Source: JACJXF01 sp964349045
Lineage (GTDB): Bacteria > Bacteroidota > Bacteroidia > Bacteroidales > GCA-2748055
Assembly: GCA_964349045.1 (NCBI GenBank)
Contig: CAYGFI010000177.1
Coordinates: 1-9,616 of the forward strand
Reading direction: 5' to 3'
DNA: 9,616 bases
Below are positions 7,942 to 9,616 of the stretch, one piece after another. Each line of letters starts with the position of its first letter. The stretch's first letter is position 1. A program made the position numbers and the translations under genes. The notes below the pieces were generated by a model. It did no database searches, had not been told where the DNA came from, and was given only the letters and a program-made list of their open reading frames with translations.

Positions 7942-9420
7942 TTAATCTTCATTATAATAAATCCAATCCGGGTGGTTATGTATGTGTTTCTCAACACTCT
8001 CAGGTGAAGTATATTCTTTAAAAAAGTTCATACCGGTATTTGTCTGCCAGAAAGGATCATTTTCCGTTACCGGAGGAAATTGTTTTAATATCTTCATAAG
8101 GTCTTGTTTGGCCTGTGCATGTTCGGGTAATCCTTCAGCCCTTATATAACCCTTTCCAAACCTGTTGTTTCCTGTATAATAAAACCTGCCTTCGGGCAAT
8201 CCCAGCATGGGATTAACAACTTCAAGAAGGTAATTTTTTGTTCTTACACACTGGCTCGTAGAAATATACCCATATATCCAATCCCGGTGATAATCAGTTT
8301 TTCCGGAAATATAAGGCAACAGGCTTTTCCCGTCAAATTGATAACCTTCGGGAATCCGGGCGCCTGAAAGATCTACCAATGTAGGGGCGATATCGGAAAA
8401 ATCAGTCAGTTCATCCGATGCTCCTCTTTGTTTTATATTGGAACCGGAAATAATATTTACCAGATGACATCCCCTCTCTACTCCCCTCGTTTTTGCCGTA
8501 ACTGCAGTACCATTATCAGAAGTAACAATTATTATTGTATTTTCAGCAATACCAAGTGTATTTACTTTTTCAGTTATCCCTCCGATCAAAAAATCAATGT
8601 ATTCGATCAGCGATTTAAATCGGTTAAAGTTTTCCTTCGGGTTTGATTTCCCCATCTCTCCTATTGCTCCCCTGAATGGATTGGTTGTAACTCCCCCCCG
8701 GGTTCCATGCGGTGCAACGGTTGGCCAATAAGTAAAAAAAGGTTTCCCTGATTTTACAGAGCGTTCCATAAAGTCCATTAGAAAACCGGCACAAATCTGG
8801 GGGCCGAAATCATCCGGTTTAGTATAAAGCACCTTTCCGTTTTGTATCAATCCCGGATTCCAGTATCTCGAGGTAGTATTTTCATCCTCCATTCCACCCG
8901 TCCATCCTTTATAATTATCACATTCTTTCATCTCGTTAACCTGTGACCAGATACAATATTCTTCAAATCCCCCTCTTTCTTCATAAGGCATAACCTGCCC
9001 TGCATGCCACTTTCCTGCAATGGCTGTAGCATATCCTGCATCTCTTAAAATCTTTCCAAAGGATAAATAATCCTCTAATACAGCGTAACTCCTGTCCCTG
9101 GTCCACATAGCATTATGATATACTCCTGTGGTATTGGCATATTTGCCCGTCATTAATTCTACCCGGGATGGAGAACACATTGCTGCACCATAACAGGTTT
9201 TAAACATGACCCCGGATTGAGCCAGTTTATCAATATTAGGAGTTTTAGCTGCATGCTCAAGACCTTTAGGAGTAAAAGGGGCATAACAACTGAACATGTC
9301 GGGTGAAACATCATCCAGTAAGATCAAAATAATATTGGGCCTTCCCTGGGCTTGTGTCAGTGCAGCCATGCCAGCAAAACAAAGTCCTGCACCAATGGAT
9401 TTAAAATCTTTTATCTTCAT
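7942..9420 (-). CDS. S1-family sulfatase, secreted or periplasmic
   Basis: A formylglycine-dependent sulfatase of 492 residues from the ATG at 9420. That start gives a clean signal peptide (MKIKDFKSIGAG..., cleavage likely near TQAQG at 22-26) without a lipobox cysteine, so the enzyme should be soluble in the periplasm or exported. The metal-binding motif NIILILLDD (29-37) is followed by CSPSRVELMTG (82-92), the standard maturation signature with Cys82 as formylglycine precursor and Arg86. Other active-site candidates are K137-W-H139 (GKWH), H238 (VAPHG), D302-N303 (TSDNG) and K310. The catalytic set looks complete. A TTG nine codons upstream (9447) is in frame but would bury the signal peptide behind extra residues. 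The gene follows the fucosidase fragment by 53 bp on the same strand, suggesting one operon that removes sulfate and fucose from one glycan. It is only distantly like the other sulfatase here, so a different sulfate position or sugar is likely. Substrate is not assignable. Confidence 0.93.
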   Translation of the reverse strand: MKIKDFKSIGAGLCFAGMAALTQAQGRPNIILILLDDVSPDMFSCYAPFTPKGLEHAAKTPNIDKLAQSGVMFKTCYGAAMCSPSRVELMTGKYANTTGVYHNAMWTRDRSYAVLEDYLSFGKILRDAGYATAIAGKWHAGQVMPYEERGGFEEYCIWSQVNEMKECDNYKGWTGGMEDENTTSRYWNPGLIQNGKVLYTKPDDFGPQICAGFLMDFMERSVKSGKPFFTYWPTVAPHGTRGGVTTNPFRGAIGEMGKSNPKENFNRFKSLIEYIDFLIGGITEKVNTLGIAENTIIIVTSDNGTAVTAKTRGVERGCHLVNIISGSNIKQRGASDELTDFSDIAPTLVDLSGARIPEGYQFDGKSLLPYISGKTDYHRDWIYGYISTSQCVRTKNYLLEVVNPMLGLPEGRFYYTGNNRFGKGYIRAEGLPEHAQAKQDLMKILKQFPPVTENDPFWQTNTGMNFFKEYTSPESVEKHIHNHPDWIYYNED

Positions 9421-9473
9421 CGTAAAAATTTTATGGAGTTTTCTCAAGTTAATTTTCTGACAACAACTTCCTT

Positions 9474-9616
9474 TTAAGCGGTTCTTAAAAGCTTGCCTAC
9501 CTCCCGCAGTACAGTAACATCTTCGGGGTGTATTTCACCAGTGGGTAAAGGTCCGGTATTCAATAAAAGGTTAGCCGGGTAAGCAGAGGTTTTTTTTAAT
9601 ATTTCCATTACCATAG
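9474..9616 (-). CDS. C-terminal end of a probable GH29 alpha-L-fucosidase (partial, cut by window edge)
   Basis: Only the last 46 codons are inside the window, ending in TAA at 9474-9476; the first full codon is at 9614. The translation contains YPANLLLNTGPLPTGEIHPE followed by DVTVLREVGKLLRTA. The pattern N-L-L-L-N-x-G-P-x-P-x-G-x-I-x-P, then an L-R-x-V-G-x-L helix, is typical of the end of the catalytic barrel in GH29 alpha-L-fucosidases, which release terminal alpha-linked fucose with retention of configuration. The nucleophile and acid/base residues lie outside the window, so activity cannot be judged. It is immediately upstream of a sulfatase gene, fitting a joint role in breaking down a fucosylated sulfated glycan. 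Identification rests on this short but characteristic segment. Confidence 0.8.
   Translation of the reverse strand, partial: MVMEILKKTSAYPANLLLNTGPLPTGEIHPEDVTVLREVGKLLRTA

Noticed and set aside
9421..9447. TTG start at 9447 for the second sulfatase
   Set aside because: The ATG at 9420 gives a normal signal peptide; TTG starts are rare and would add nine residues before it.

Overview
This window looks like part of a polysaccharide-utilisation region from a member of the Bacteroidota. The evidence is an AT-rich sequence, a very large one-protein hybrid two-component regulator (HTCS) of the type used by Bacteroidota to sense glycan fragments, S1-family sulfatases with export signals, and initiation sites mostly without Shine-Dalgarno sequences. 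No rRNA, tRNA, CRISPR array, transposase or phage gene is visible. Both ends of the window cut through genes.

Layout. On the + strand, a right-handed parallel beta-helix protein (1-1553, N-terminus missing) is followed 27 bp later by a predicted lipoprotein sulfatase (1581-3032). A strong intrinsic terminator (3062-3100) ends this arm. Facing it on the - strand is the HTCS (3120-7241). Upstream of the HTCS is a gene-free stretch of 700 bp (7242-7941). It holds the regulator's leader and a possible promoter, some short inverted repeats, and a cluster of palindromic intergenic repeats (7692-7918) around a perfect 14-bp GC-rich hairpin. Further upstream, also on the - strand, are a second secreted sulfatase (7942-9420) and, 53 bp before it, the last 46 residues of a probable GH29 alpha-L-fucosidase (9474-9616).

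How the genes may work together (inference). The sulfatases would remove sulfate esters, the fucosidase would release terminal fucose, and the beta-helix protein would bind or cleave the backbone or a side chain. The HTCS would sense a released oligosaccharide in the periplasm and switch on the locus. The combination suggests a sulfated, fucose-containing glycan such as fucoidan or a related marine or host polysaccharide. No SusC/SusD pair is in the window, so the locus must extend further or rely on transport genes elsewhere. I see no system that is clearly outside known families. The least explained elements are the beta-helix protein and the intergenic repeat cluster.
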